DNA of 44,567 nucleotides from the NCBI GenBank assembly GCA_023662835.1, contig JAMPII010000014.1:1-44567 (forward strand). Reading direction: 5' to 3'. Positions 17,034-27,010 of the stretch are shown piece after piece (the stretch's first letter is position 1; each line of letters starts with the position of its first letter). The notes below the pieces were generated by a model. That model ran no database searches, was not told the origin of the DNA, and saw only the letters and a program-made list of their open reading frames with translations. The translations under genes and the position numbers were made by a program. The DNA comes from Muribaculaceae bacterium. GTDB taxonomy: Bacteria > Bacteroidota > Bacteroidia > Bacteroidales > Muribaculaceae.

Positions 17034-17858
17034 ATGAAACTATTTGCTATCATCGCAGCATTATCGCTGACAACAGCAGCCTACGCGCAAAGCACAGTAT
17101 CGGGCGATGTGCCCTTGACCAACATCACCCAACAACCCGGATTCTCCGGCATTATTCACTCATGGGGGTTCATTGGCGACTCACTTTCGAGCGGCGAACA
17201 TGAAACAACAAACCCCGACGGATCAACACGCTACAGCGATTTGTACACTTACTCCTGGGGACAGCGCTTATGCCAGGCTACCGGCGCCAAAGGGGAAAAC
17301 TACTCACAGGGAGGCGAAACAGCCCACGGCTGGATTGAGCACTTTTGGGACACAAGCAACAATATGAACTCGAACGTTAACGCCAAAACTTCGCCTAAAA
17401 AAGGATACATTATAGCGCTTGGTGTGAACGATCGCAACATGGGTGTGCCTGTAGGTGACGTGGCAACAGATATCAATAAGGGTGATTTCACCAAAAACGC
17501 TAAGACTTTCGCCGGCAACTATGCAGGGATAATCCAGCGCGTAAAATCAATTCAGCCCGATGCCAAAATATTCGTTGTAACTATGGCTCGCGACGGCAAC
17601 GATTGGGGTCCCTATGTTGATGTAATCCGCCAGATGCCGCAACAATTCGATAATGTATATCTTATCGACCTTCAGAAATACGGACCAGACTACAGCGAAG
17701 GCTCCGACATACGCAACAACTTCTATATGGGCGGTCACCTGAATGCTGCCGGCTACCAGTACACTGCCTGGATTATGATGAACTATATCGATTGGATTAT
17801 CCGGCATAATATGCAGGATTTCTCGCGTGTCGCTCTAATCGGCACCGGCATAAAATAG
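17034..17858 (+). CDS. Secreted SGNH/GDSL-family hydrolase
   Basis: Exported esterase-like enzyme of 274 residues. A Sec signal peptide ends near residue 19 (AYAQS). Block I is GFIGDSLSSG with nucleophile Ser50; block III is ALGVND, with its Asn in the oxyanion-hole position; block V contains GGHLNAAGY with catalytic His235. The Asp usually three residues before that His is Met232 here, so the enzyme may use a Ser-His dyad or an Asp from elsewhere. Family members remove acyl groups from glycans, lipids or peptides; the substrate is not visible. It sits between two strong terminators and looks monocistronic. Confidence 0.85.
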   Translation: MKLFAIIAALSLTTAAYAQSTVSGDVPLTNITQQPGFSGIIHSWGFIGDSLSSGEHETTNPDGSTRYSDLYTYSWGQRLCQATGAKGENYSQGGETAHGWIEHFWDTSNNMNSNVNAKTSPKKGYIIALGVNDRNMGVPVGDVATDINKGDFTKNAKTFAGNYAGIIQRVKSIQPDAKIFVVTMARDGNDWGPYVDVIRQMPQQFDNVYLIDLQKYGPDYSEGSDIRNNFYMGGHLNAAGYQYTAWIMMNYIDWIIRHNMQDFSRVALIGTGIK

Positions 17859-17883
17859 AATTGAATAGTCATAAGTAAAAACT

Positions 17884-17920
17884 ATAAGGCTGCGCTCATT
17901 TTGTGAAAGCGCAGCCTTAT
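17884..17920. terminator. Bidirectional terminator between convergent genes
   Basis: A perfect 13-bp inverted repeat, ATAAGGCTGCGCT (17884-17896) and AGCGCAGCCTTAT (17908-17920), with an 11-base loop. It lies exactly between the stop of the SGNH hydrolase (plus) and the stop of the TPR protein (minus), with A/T-rich flanks serving both strands. Confidence 0.85.
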
Positions 17921-17921
17921 G

Positions 17922-18659
17922 TTATTTCATTGCCGATAATGAACTGATGAGTTGCGCTAGGTATGGAGATGGGCTCAACAAATTCGCTCTACTAAGATAT
18001 GGCAGAGCTTTGTCGGGTCGGTTGTTAAGAGCAAAATAGTTTCCCAGATTAAGAAGGGCATTAACATTGTCGGGGTCGGTTGCAAGAATCAACTGATACG
18101 TATCGACAGCCCTGCTATAGTCACTTTTTAGCATCAAACCTTGAGCCAGAGCGCTTAAGTAGCCGATGTTGCCGGGAGCGGTTGAAAGCATCAATTCCGA
18201 CATCTTGACTATGCCATCGGCATCCTTGCGGAAAATATAATAATCGAGCAGCCGACGGTCGATGCTCCGCCCGAGCCAAGGCTGACGTTGGAGCAACAGA
18301 TGCAGAAAGTTCTCGTAGAGCGGAGCGTTGCCAAGCGAGAAACTAACCGCACGCACACCGTCGAGCACCTTAGCCATAGGAACCAGATTCGTTTGGCTAC
18401 GCTCGAAAACTGAAATCTGATAATCGGGAAGACTGCGCATTCCGGCAACGACAATTGCGTTGGAATAGTTAGAAGCCAAGGTGGCGCTGTCCTCAATCAT
18501 CAACTCATACATAGCGGCGGCATTGGCCCATTCAGCATATTTGAAAAAGCGTTCGGCCTTGGCGCTTATGACGGCATAGTCTCGCGCAGGAGCCTGGGCA
18601 GCAGCCAATAGCGATCCTATCAAGTTGAACGCCAACAATATTTGACGGAAACGATTCAT
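17922..18659 (-). CDS. Exported TPR-repeat protein
   Basis: Protein of 245 residues with an N-terminal signal peptide (ends near residue 22, AAAQAPA) and helical tetratricopeptide-like repeats. The clearest repeat is near 165-235: DYSRAVDTYQLILATDPDN, then VNALLNLGNYFALNNRPDKALPYL split over a second unit. An earlier unit is visible at FFKYAEWANAAAMYELM (about 37-53). TPR arrays hold protein partners; a periplasmic scaffold is the likely role, with unknown partners. It is transcribed toward the SGNH gene and divergently from pyrH, with 126 bases between the two start codons. Confidence 0.75.
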   Translation of the reverse strand: MNRFRQILLAFNLIGSLLAAAQAPARDYAVISAKAERFFKYAEWANAAAMYELMIEDSATLASNYSNAIVVAGMRSLPDYQISVFERSQTNLVPMAKVLDGVRAVSFSLGNAPLYENFLHLLLQRQPWLGRSIDRRLLDYYIFRKDADGIVKMSELMLSTAPGNIGYLSALAQGLMLKSDYSRAVDTYQLILATDPDNVNALLNLGNYFALNNRPDKALPYLSRANLLSPSPYLAQLISSLSAMK

Positions 18660-18717
18660 GAAAGCGAATTATTGTTTTTAGGAAAGTTCAATAACTAGGA
18701 TAAAGATATACAAACTT

Positions 18718-18747
18718 TTTGGGATTGAGGAAATTTTTCTATCTTTG
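18718..18747 (+). promoter_or_regulatory. Probable pyrH-frr promoter
   Basis: TATCTTTG at 18740-18747 is a good TAnnTTTG box. TTTG at 18718-18721 lies 18 bases upstream, a little close for the -33 element. The start codon of pyrH is 39 bases downstream. Confidence 0.65.
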
Positions 18748-18785
18748 TGTGAAACAAATACACTAACACTTAAGTTCTAACTCCA

Positions 18786-19496
18786 ATGCGAACAAAATAT
18801 CAGCGCATCCTCTTGAAACTAAGCGGTGAATCGCTAGCCGCAGGCCACGGGCAAGGAATTGATACAGAGCGCTTGAACCAGTATGCACAACAAATTAAAG
18901 CAGTGCGCGAAAGCGGCGTTGAGATAGCTATTGTTATAGGAGGCGGAAATATTTTCCGCGGTTTGTCGGGTGCATCGCGCGGATTCGACCGAGTGAAAGG
19001 CGACCAGATGGGCATGCTCGCAACCGTGATTAACTCGCTTGCTCTCAGCTCTGCACTCGAAGCCATAGGCCAGAAGGCACGCGTGCTGACAGCTATAAAC
19101 ATGTTCCCTATCGGCGAACATTATAGCAAATGGCGCGCTATAGAAGCAATGAATAATGGCGAAATCGCTATCATATCGGGCGGTACGGGCAATCCATTCT
19201 TTACAACCGATACCGGCTCGGCCTTGCGAGGCATCGAGGTTGAAGCACAGGTGATGCTCAAAGGAACACGAGTTGACGGTGTGTACACAGCCGATCCGGA
19301 AAAGGACCCGACAGCCACCAAATTTAACGAAATCACATACAGCGAAGTGCTTTCTCGCGGGTTGAAGGTAATGGATTTGACCGCAACGGCTCTTTGCAAG
19401 GAAAACGGGTTGCCAATCATAGTTTTCGACATGGACACCCCCGGCAATCTACAGAAAGTGATGCAGGGCGAGCCAATCGGGACTTTGGTATATTAA
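18786..19496 (+). CDS. pyrH: UMP kinase
   Basis: Phosphorylates UMP to UDP with ATP, the committed step toward UTP and CTP; a hexameric cytosolic enzyme of the amino-acid-kinase fold. At 236 residues it has normal length. Conserved sites are present: LLKLSGES (9-15, with Lys11), VIGGGNIFRG (50-59), GDQMGMLATVIN (72-83), GGTGNPFFTTDT (132-143) and DGVYTADP (164-171). It is followed after 21 bases by frr, the classical pyrH-frr pair. CTP synthase, which uses the downstream product UTP, lies about 6 kb away on the other strand. Confidence 0.98.
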   Translation: MRTKYQRILLKLSGESLAAGHGQGIDTERLNQYAQQIKAVRESGVEIAIVIGGGNIFRGLSGASRGFDRVKGDQMGMLATVINSLALSSALEAIGQKARVLTAINMFPIGEHYSKWRAIEAMNNGEIAIISGGTGNPFFTTDTGSALRGIEVEAQVMLKGTRVDGVYTADPEKDPTATKFNEITYSEVLSRGLKVMDLTATALCKENGLPIIVFDMDTPGNLQKVMQGEPIGTLVY

Positions 19497-19517
19497 GAAA
19501 ATCAAAAAACTACTTAT

Positions 19518-20078
19518 ATGACAGACGTAAACACCTACCTCTCGCCTGCGGAGGAAAAAATGGAGATGGCAGTTGCTTATCTCGACGAATCGCTGGCCCA
19601 CATCCGCGCCGGTAAAGCTAACCCCAAAATTCTGGATGGCATCCGTGTTGAGTATTATGGCAGTGCCGTGCCTCTGAGTAACGTTGCCAATGTTTCGGTG
19701 CCCGATGCCCGCACCATCATGATCACACCTTGGGAAAAGGCCATGTTCAAGGAGATAGAGAAGGCTATAATAAACTCCGAACTTGGAATTACACCCGAAA
19801 ACAACGGCGAAGTGATCCGTCTAGGCATTCCGCCGCTGACCGAGGAACGCCGTAAAACACTTGTTAAACAAAGCAAAGGTGAGGCTGAAAACGCGAAAGT
19901 TTCGGTGCGCAACGCACGTCGCGACGCAATAGAAGGCCTGAAGAAAGCTGTTAAACAAGGTATGCCTGAAGATGTCGAGAAGGACGCTGAAGCTAAGGTG
20001 CAGAAACTCCACGACAAATATCTGAAAAAAATTGACGAACTCTTCGCTACCAAAGAAAAAGAGATTCTAACAGTATAA
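19518..20078 (+). CDS. frr: Ribosome recycling factor
   Basis: Splits the post-termination ribosome together with EF-G so subunits can be reused. The 186-residue length and sequence are typical: early helix with [13 protein letters not shown] (about 28-40), the hinge region with [22 protein letters not shown], and the C-terminal helix with [14 protein letters not shown], including the Arg residues that contact 23S rRNA. It is co-transcribed with pyrH, and a terminator begins 25 bases after the stop. Confidence 0.98.
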   Translation: MTDVNTYLSPAEEKMEMAVAYLDESLAHIRAGKANPKILDGIRVEYYGSAVPLSNVANVSVPDARTIMITPWEKAMFKEIEKAIINSELGITPENNGEVIRLGIPPLTEERRKTLVKQSKGEAENAKVSVRNARRDAIEGLKKAVKQGMPEDVEKDAEAKVQKLHDKYLKKIDELFATKEKEILTV

Positions 20079-20103
20079 TCATAACTTATAATTAATATGT
20101 GGC

Positions 20104-20136
20104 AATGCTGCCGTTCGGTTATGTCGGCAGCATTTT
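20104..20136 (+). terminator. Intrinsic terminator after frr
   Basis: A perfect 10-bp stem, AATGCTGCCG (20104-20113) and CGGCAGCATT (20125-20134), with an 11-base loop and four T at the end. It ends only about 22 bases before the start codon of the next gene. Confidence 0.85.
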
Positions 20137-20157
20137 CCCATTGTTACAGGGAAAGAC

Positions 20158-21750
20158 ATGAAAAAACAATTATTTGTACTAATGGCTGTGGCTGCTGCCT
20201 CAACATCATTGCTCAACGCACAAATAACCACAATAGAGGCACAGAACGGGTGGGACATTTACGAAGCTGGCGTTTATCGCTACGGCCCGTCGTTTATCAC
20301 TAACGACGACGGTTCCATAGATGCCTGGTTTGCCGCTCCCGGTTCGGAGTATGAGGATTGTGTAATGTGCGATTACGAAACTTCGCCAACACCTTATTTT
20401 GTCACAAATACTGGATTTATAGGTCAGTATATCGAAATGAAACGTCCGTTCATTGGTTTCACGGTCTACAGCCCGACCTGGGGAAACAACGGTACGCAAA
20501 CGCTTCGGTTGTCGATTTACAAATGGGACACCAATATAAACAAAACCCGCAGAAGCACCCCGTTGGCTCAGCGAACCTTCTCGAATTACAACGACAACGA
20601 CATTTTGTCGGTATCTACAGAAAACGATGTTGAGCTTCCGGCCGGAAATTACGTATTTCTTGTCGACCGTGCGTCGCAAAACGCCGGTGTTTACCATTAT
20701 CCGGGTCTCAATCCTGAATTTGATGGGTGTGTATATATCGGCAATACACAAAAAGCCGGTGCTCTCCGCGGCCATGTACTATACGACAGCAAAAAGATTA
20801 CTCAATATTGGGATCAAGCCTCATACCAGCACAGCGAGGATGGCGGCAAAACCTGGACAGCCGAAAAAATGGTGCTAAAGCCAACCCGCCACACCCGCGA
20901 TGAGTATTCTGTCTGCGATCCTGACGTAGCTTACTGGGGTGGATACTATTATGCCGGCTACACATCGACTGAAAATGCCGCAGGTATCGAAAATCACCTT
21001 TATGTAGCCCGCAGCAAATCGCCCGAAGGCCCATGGGAAAAATGGAATGGCGACGGATGGGGAGGCGATAAAGTCGAGCCTATCGTAGAATATACTCCTA
21101 AGGGTGGTTGGGGCATCGGCGAACCGTCGATAATAATTAAGGATAACACAGTTTATCTATATTACACTTACGACAACGGCGGCCCAACAACACGCTTGTC
21201 GACCGCACCAGCCGACAGCGAGAACTGGCCGGCGCTACTCGAACTTAAAGGTACGGCCATAACTAAATCGAGCAGCTCCGACCATTGCGACGTGAAATAT
21301 GTTGACGCTGCACGACGCTTTCTAGCTGTTAACACAACCAAACGTATGTCGAAGGAAGCTTACATCCAGATGTGGCAATCAGAAGACGGCCTCAATTTCG
21401 AGCCAATAGGCGATGGCAAGATGCAAGGTATACTCTACCCCTCTGGGCTGCACAATTGCGGCTTGAACGGCGATGCTCAGGGTCATATTGATGTTAATAA
21501 ACCGCAACACATAGCCTTTGCCTACGGTCTTGACAGTAACGGCAATTCACGTTGGGCATGCTGGAGCACATTCCTGCAGCCAATTACAATAAAATGCGAT
21601 GCTCAGTCAGGCATCGAATCGGTTACGATAAACAATAACGCGCCCGTGCAAATGTATAACATGCAAGGTATTGAAGTTGACGCCGATACTCAGGCTCCAG
21701 GGTTGTACATCCTTCGCCAAGGCGACAAAACTGAGAAAATAGCTCGATAA
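20158..21750 (+). CDS. Secreted five-bladed-propeller, glycosidase-like protein
   Basis: Exported protein of 530 residues; signal peptide ends near residue 21 (LLNAQ). An N-terminal beta-sandwich-like part (about 40-215) is followed by a region with the repeated acidic and aromatic pattern of GH43/GH117/sialidase-type propellers: EDGGKTW (about 224-230), CDPDVAYWGGYYYAGYTS, NHLYVARSKSPEGPW, GEPSIIIKDNTVYLYYTYD and SDHCDVKYVD. The last ~45 residues (VQMYNMQGIEV, GLYILRQ) are a sorting-type tail like those of T9SS cargo. A glycan-acting or glycan-binding surface protein is likely, but I cannot assign a CAZy family or prove catalytic residues. The gene begins 22 bases after the frr terminator and shows no promoter of its own in that gap. 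Confidence 0.55.
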   Translation: MKKQLFVLMAVAAASTSLLNAQITTIEAQNGWDIYEAGVYRYGPSFITNDDGSIDAWFAAPGSEYEDCVMCDYETSPTPYFVTNTGFIGQYIEMKRPFIGFTVYSPTWGNNGTQTLRLSIYKWDTNINKTRRSTPLAQRTFSNYNDNDILSVSTENDVELPAGNYVFLVDRASQNAGVYHYPGLNPEFDGCVYIGNTQKAGALRGHVLYDSKKITQYWDQASYQHSEDGGKTWTAEKMVLKPTRHTRDEYSVCDPDVAYWGGYYYAGYTSTENAAGIENHLYVARSKSPEGPWEKWNGDGWGGDKVEPIVEYTPKGGWGIGEPSIIIKDNTVYLYYTYDNGGPTTRLSTAPADSENWPALLELKGTAITKSSSSDHCDVKYVDAARRFLAVNTTKRMSKEAYIQMWQSEDGLNFEPIGDGKMQGILYPSGLHNCGLNGDAQGHIDVNKPQHIAFAYGLDSNGNSRWACWSTFLQPITIKCDAQSGIESVTINNNAPVQMYNMQGIEVDADTQAPGLYILRQGDKTEKIAR

Positions 21751-21768
21751 CAAAGTTGATATATAATA

Positions 21769-21816
21769 AAGAGAGCCGTTTAATCACCGATATAAAGGGG
21801 ATTAAACGGCTCTCTT
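21769..21816. terminator. Bidirectional terminator between propeller protein and alcohol dehydrogenase genes
   Basis: A perfect 17-bp inverted repeat: AAGAGAGCCGTTTAATC (21769-21785) and GATTAAACGGCTCTCTT (21800-21816), loop 14 bases. Leftward transcripts run into a T-rich tail (complement of 21760-21770), so it best serves the minus-strand operon, and it can also stop the plus-strand gene. Confidence 0.85.
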
Positions 21817-21828
21817 AAATGTTGGCTT

Positions 21829-23001
21829 TTATTTCATGGATTGGTATATGGCCCGCGTGTCGTCGGGTGATAATGCCTGATAACCGCCGATAGGGTTTCC
21901 TTTGTGTAGATGGAGCATCTGCACCATACGATCGATGTCGGGTTGTTCAATACCCATGTCGGAGAACGTTGCAGGCATTCCGATGCTGCGCAGGAAAGCG
22001 CGCAGACGCTGTATACCTTCAATAGCTGTGGCCAAATCGGATTCATTCTGAGCTACTCCCATTACGTTACGAGCGAATTGGGCAACTTTCGAGGGGTTGC
22101 GGTGGGCAACGTAATTCATCCATGCCGGAATTACTACGGCCAGGCCGGCTCCGTGGGCCACGCCATATATTGCGCTGATTTCATGTTCCATGAAGTGACT
22201 TGCCCAGTCCTCGCGGCGTCCGGTTCCGCAGATACCGTTATGAGCTAGTGTTCCGGCCCACATCACATTAGCGCGCGCATCGTAGTTGTCGGGTTGGTCG
22301 TAGGCCAGTTTGCCTTGCTGCATTATTGTACGCAATAAACCTTCGGCCACAGAGTCGGTTACTTCACAGGCGGGTGTCGTTGTGAAATAGCGCTCGAATA
22401 TGTGGGCCATCATGTCAGTTATTCCGCAGGCTGTTTGGTAGGGAGGCAGGGTAAAGGTGAGCGCGGGGTTCATAACGGCAAAGCACGGACGCAGTGCGCT
22501 TTCGGTGCGCAGGCTCAGCTTTACAAGGCCGTCGAGTTTTGTTATCACCGAATTGCCTGAGCCTTCACTACCGGCTGCCGGTATTGTCAGCACAACACCT
22601 ACAGGCAGTGCTTTCTCAACTATCTTCCGGCCGCAGTAGAAGTCCCAGAAATCGCCTTCGTAAGGTACGCCGCATGCAATAGCTTTGGCGGTGTCGATGG
22701 TGGAACCGCCACCGACGGCAACGAGCATGTTGATATGCTCGCGACGAGCTATGTCGATACCCTCGTAAACGCGATCGTCGGTCGGATTCGGCTTTATACC
22801 TCCAAGTTCAACGTAGGTTAAACCTTTATCTTCAAGCGATTTTTTTACGCGATCGAGCAACCCGGAGCGCACTACTGAGCCTCCGCCGTATACGATCATA
22901 ACTCGTTTTCCACCAAACTGAGCGGCCAGTTCACCGGTTTTCTCTTCAGTGTCGCGCCCGAACACAAATTTAGTTGGGCTCCAGAATGTGAAATTATCCA
23001 T
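21829..23001 (-). CDS. Iron-containing alcohol dehydrogenase (YqhD/butanol dehydrogenase-like)
   Basis: NAD(P)H-dependent aldehyde/alcohol oxidoreductase of 390 residues, cytosolic. I place the start at the ATG complementary to 22999-23001 (protein begins MDNFTFWSPTKFVFG), as family members do; an upstream in-frame start would run into yidC. The nucleotide-binding GGGS motifs appear at VYGGGSVVRSG and AVGGGSTIDTAKA. Metal ligands of the family are visible: Asp and His in DMMAH, His in SHFMEHE, and His in VAHGAG. Relatives reduce short aldehydes, protecting against aldehyde stress or making fermentation alcohols. The start codon is only four bases from the end of yidC, so it shares that transcript. 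Confidence 0.9.
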   Translation of the reverse strand: MDNFTFWSPTKFVFGRDTEEKTGELAAQFGGKRVMIVYGGGSVVRSGLLDRVKKSLEDKGLTYVELGGIKPNPTDDRVYEGIDIARREHINMLVAVGGGSTIDTAKAIACGVPYEGDFWDFYCGRKIVEKALPVGVVLTIPAAGSEGSGNSVITKLDGLVKLSLRTESALRPCFAVMNPALTFTLPPYQTACGITDMMAHIFERYFTTTPACEVTDSVAEGLLRTIMQQGKLAYDQPDNYDARANVMWAGTLAHNGICGTGRREDWASHFMEHEISAIYGVAHGAGLAVVIPAWMNYVAHRNPSKVAQFARNVMGVAQNESDLATAIEGIQRLRAFLRSIGMPATFSDMGIEQPDIDRMVQMLHLHKGNPIGGYQALSPDDTRAIYQSMK

Positions 23002-23005
23002 AAGT

Positions 23006-25099
23006 TTATCGACGTCCGTTACGTTTTTGTTGTTCGCGAAGCATAGCCTGCTGCTGACGCTGAGCCTCCTCCAAACGTGCCATGAAGCTCGATTTCTTAC
23101 GGGGCTTTTTGGCATTTTCGGCCATTTTTGCGCGCATCTTTTCCTCGTTAACCACGTGGCGGAAAACGTAGGTTTGGATAATTGTGATCAACAACGAAAG
23201 AAAATAGTAGTATGAGAGGCCTGCGGCATAGTTGTTGAAGAAAATCAGGAACATGAAGGGGAACATGTACTGCATAGCCTTCATTCCGGGCATTGTTTGT
23301 CCGCCGGGCTGTGAAGCCATTGTGATTCGTGTGTAGACAATGTTTGTTATTGTCATCAACAAGCAGAATAACGAGATGTGGTTACCGAAGTACTCCGACA
23401 CAAGTGGGATGTTTGTAGTCCAGGAAATGATTGCGTCGGGGGCCGACAGGTCCTTGGCCCAGAGGAAATGTTCGCCGCGGAGTTCGATACACGAAGGGAA
23501 GAAAGCGAACATTGCGATGAGAACCGGCATTTGGAGCAACATAGGCAAACATCCAGCCATTGGGTTGGCGCCGGCCTGTGAATAAAGAGCCATGGTTTTC
23601 TGCTGGCGAGTCATGGCGTTTTCCTGACCGGGGTATTTGTCGTTGATAGCCTTTATCTCGGGTGAAAGCAAGCGCATTTTAGCCTGCGACATGTAGCTCT
23701 TGTATGTGAAGGGGAATATGAGAATCTTGATGAAGATTGTGAGCAGAAGTATTATTATGCCGTAGTTTGTGAACCATGAGCCGAGGAATGTGAACACAGG
23801 AATTACAATCCAGGTGTTTATCCAGCGGAAAAGCGCCCAACCTAGCGGGATGAAACGCGTGAGTTCCAGGTCGTCGTCGGGATATAGCTTTGAATCGATT
23901 TCCGACAGCAGTGGGTATAGGTTGGGGGTCATCAATATGTTGAACGATGCCGGCTGAGGGTTGGATGGGCTATAGTCGAAAGTTGATACTGCTTCCATGC
24001 GTTTTATGTAGTTATCGTTGGAGCGTGGTAGAACTTCCGAAACAAGGTCGGCGCGGTTGAAGGTTGTGTTGGCGATGAATGCCATTGAGAAGAACTGGTT
24101 TTTGAAGCCAATCCATTTCAGGCGTTCATCAACCTCTTTTTGGTCGTTTGACGTTTCGGAGAGGTATTTGGTGTCGCCGCCGGCATATTTGTAGTATATT
24201 GCCGAGTTACGCTCCTCGAACACACGGCCTTCTTCCTGGCGCAGCATCTTCTGGCGCCAGATAAAGTCCATTGTTGCAGTGCTTGAAGGAATAATGTTTT
24301 CCATACCTTTTTGCTCAATATCGAGGCGAGCTATGTAGCTGTCGGCTGGCAAAGTGTAGCGGAAATTCAACTGTGATTCGCCGCCAAGGTTCAGACTCAT
24401 TACAACGGTTGAGTCGTTGACCTGCGTTGGTGTGAAATAGAAGTCGCGGGTATCGAATTCGCGGTTCGACGAGGTGAGGATGAACGAATACTCGTTGTTG
24501 TCGCCATTGGCAATTAGCACGTTACCACCGCGGAAGCTTTTATAATCGTTAAGTTCGATGCGGCTTATCATAGCGCCGCGTGTCGACAGATCGAGTTTCA
24601 AATATTTGTTTTGCAGTCGGATAGTGTCGGCTTTGCCGTTGAGATATCGCGCAAAACCTTTGAATTGAACCAGTTCGAGCATTGTAGCTTTTACTGCTCG
24701 CAAAGCTGAGTCGGCAACGACCGGGGGTAATTTCCGAGCTTCGTCGCCTATGAGTTGCGAAAGCTCCACGCTTTTCCCAGGGGCTACGTTAACTGTTCCG
24801 CTGACAGCATTACCATCGCTGAGCAGGTTGACACGTTCGTTGGTGAGGCGCACAAACGGAGCCACAGAATCGGGGGTTCCGTAGGCGGCAACCTCGCGAG
24901 CCAGTTTCTGAAGGTCGGTTAATGACAAGGTGTCGGCGGTCGGTGCCAGATTGTCGGCCTCGATAGCATCAGCCTGGTTTTCGGTAATCTCGGCCGCTGG
25001 CATCGGACTGTTGGCATTTGGGTCGGGCTGGTTGAGCCACATGAACCCAATCATAATCAAGCCGATGAGTAGCAAGCCGGTAATGGTATTTTTATCCAT
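23006..25099 (-). CDS. yidC: Membrane protein insertase YidC
   Basis: Inserts and folds inner-membrane proteins, alone or with SecYEG. At 697 residues it has the Gram-negative layout: N-terminal membrane anchor (about 6-22), a large periplasmic domain (about 30-420), and the conserved Oxa1 core of five membrane segments (about 430-660) including TNYGIIILLLTIFIKILIFPF, where a Lys occupies the position of the essential basic residue of the hydrophilic groove (Arg in E. coli). The cytosolic loop with SYMSQAKMRLLSPEI and the strongly basic tail (KPRKKS, REQQKRNGRR) fit ribosome contact. It is slightly longer than many relatives, mainly in the periplasmic part. It lies 32 bases after pyrG on the same strand. 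Confidence 0.96.
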   Translation of the reverse strand: MDKNTITGLLLIGLIMIGFMWLNQPDPNANSPMPAAEITENQADAIEADNLAPTADTLSLTDLQKLAREVAAYGTPDSVAPFVRLTNERVNLLSDGNAVSGTVNVAPGKSVELSQLIGDEARKLPPVVADSALRAVKATMLELVQFKGFARYLNGKADTIRLQNKYLKLDLSTRGAMISRIELNDYKSFRGGNVLIANGDNNEYSFILTSSNREFDTRDFYFTPTQVNDSTVVMSLNLGGESQLNFRYTLPADSYIARLDIEQKGMENIIPSSTATMDFIWRQKMLRQEEGRVFEERNSAIYYKYAGGDTKYLSETSNDQKEVDERLKWIGFKNQFFSMAFIANTTFNRADLVSEVLPRSNDNYIKRMEAVSTFDYSPSNPQPASFNILMTPNLYPLLSEIDSKLYPDDDLELTRFIPLGWALFRWINTWIVIPVFTFLGSWFTNYGIIILLLTIFIKILIFPFTYKSYMSQAKMRLLSPEIKAINDKYPGQENAMTRQQKTMALYSQAGANPMAGCLPMLLQMPVLIAMFAFFPSCIELRGEHFLWAKDLSAPDAIISWTTNIPLVSEYFGNHISLFCLLMTITNIVYTRITMASQPGGQTMPGMKAMQYMFPFMFLIFFNNYAAGLSYYYFLSLLITIIQTYVFRHVVNEEKMRAKMAENAKKPRKKSSFMARLEEAQRQQQAMLREQQKRNGRR

Positions 25100-25131
25100 C
25101 TAAAAAACTTTTGGGTGGTTCGTTATATGAT

Positions 25132-26760
<1,629 letters not shown>

Positions 26761-26828
26761 TTATTTAAATTATGAAATAAGTGAATTTTTATTACAAGCG
26801 AGCGCAAGTAGCCATGCACTCCAAACTG

Positions 26829-26862
26829 CAAAGATACGTAGAATTTACGAACTTTAAGCAAA
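26829..26862 (-). promoter_or_regulatory. Probable promoter of the pyrG-yidC-adh operon
   Basis: On the minus strand, TATCTTTG (complement of 26829-26836) matches TAnnTTTG, and TTTG (complement of 26859-26862) lies 22 bases upstream of it. The predicted leader to the pyrG start is about 75 bases. Confidence 0.6.
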
Positions 26863-26928
26863 ATATATTTACATATTGCGCTATCATAAAATCGATAGCT
26901 AAGCTGCGGGCGGTGCAAATCGATGTTG

Positions 26929-26962
26929 ATTGCGATAATCTCGATAAAAATGTCTAAATTTG
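26929..26962 (+). promoter_or_regulatory. Probable promoter of the yfhO-like/xerD operon
   Basis: TAAATTTG at 26955-26962 is a good -7 box; ATTG at 26929-26932 may be the -33 element with 22-base spacing. It lies 48 bases before the first start codon and back to back with the pyrG promoter, with about 66 bases between the two elements. Confidence 0.6.
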
Positions 26963-27010
26963 CAACAATAAGACTTATTAATTTGAAGCGCTACTCACAT
27001 ATAATAAGAT

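Noticed and set aside
20206-20775. A 189-codon minus-strand frame opposite the propeller protein
   Set aside because: The plus-strand gene has a signal peptide, coherent domains and a sorting tail; the opposite frame has none of these.
23002-23115. N-terminal extension of the alcohol dehydrogenase into yidC
   Set aside because: The extra residues read as the opposite-phase translation of the yidC tail; family proteins begin at the ATG at 23001.
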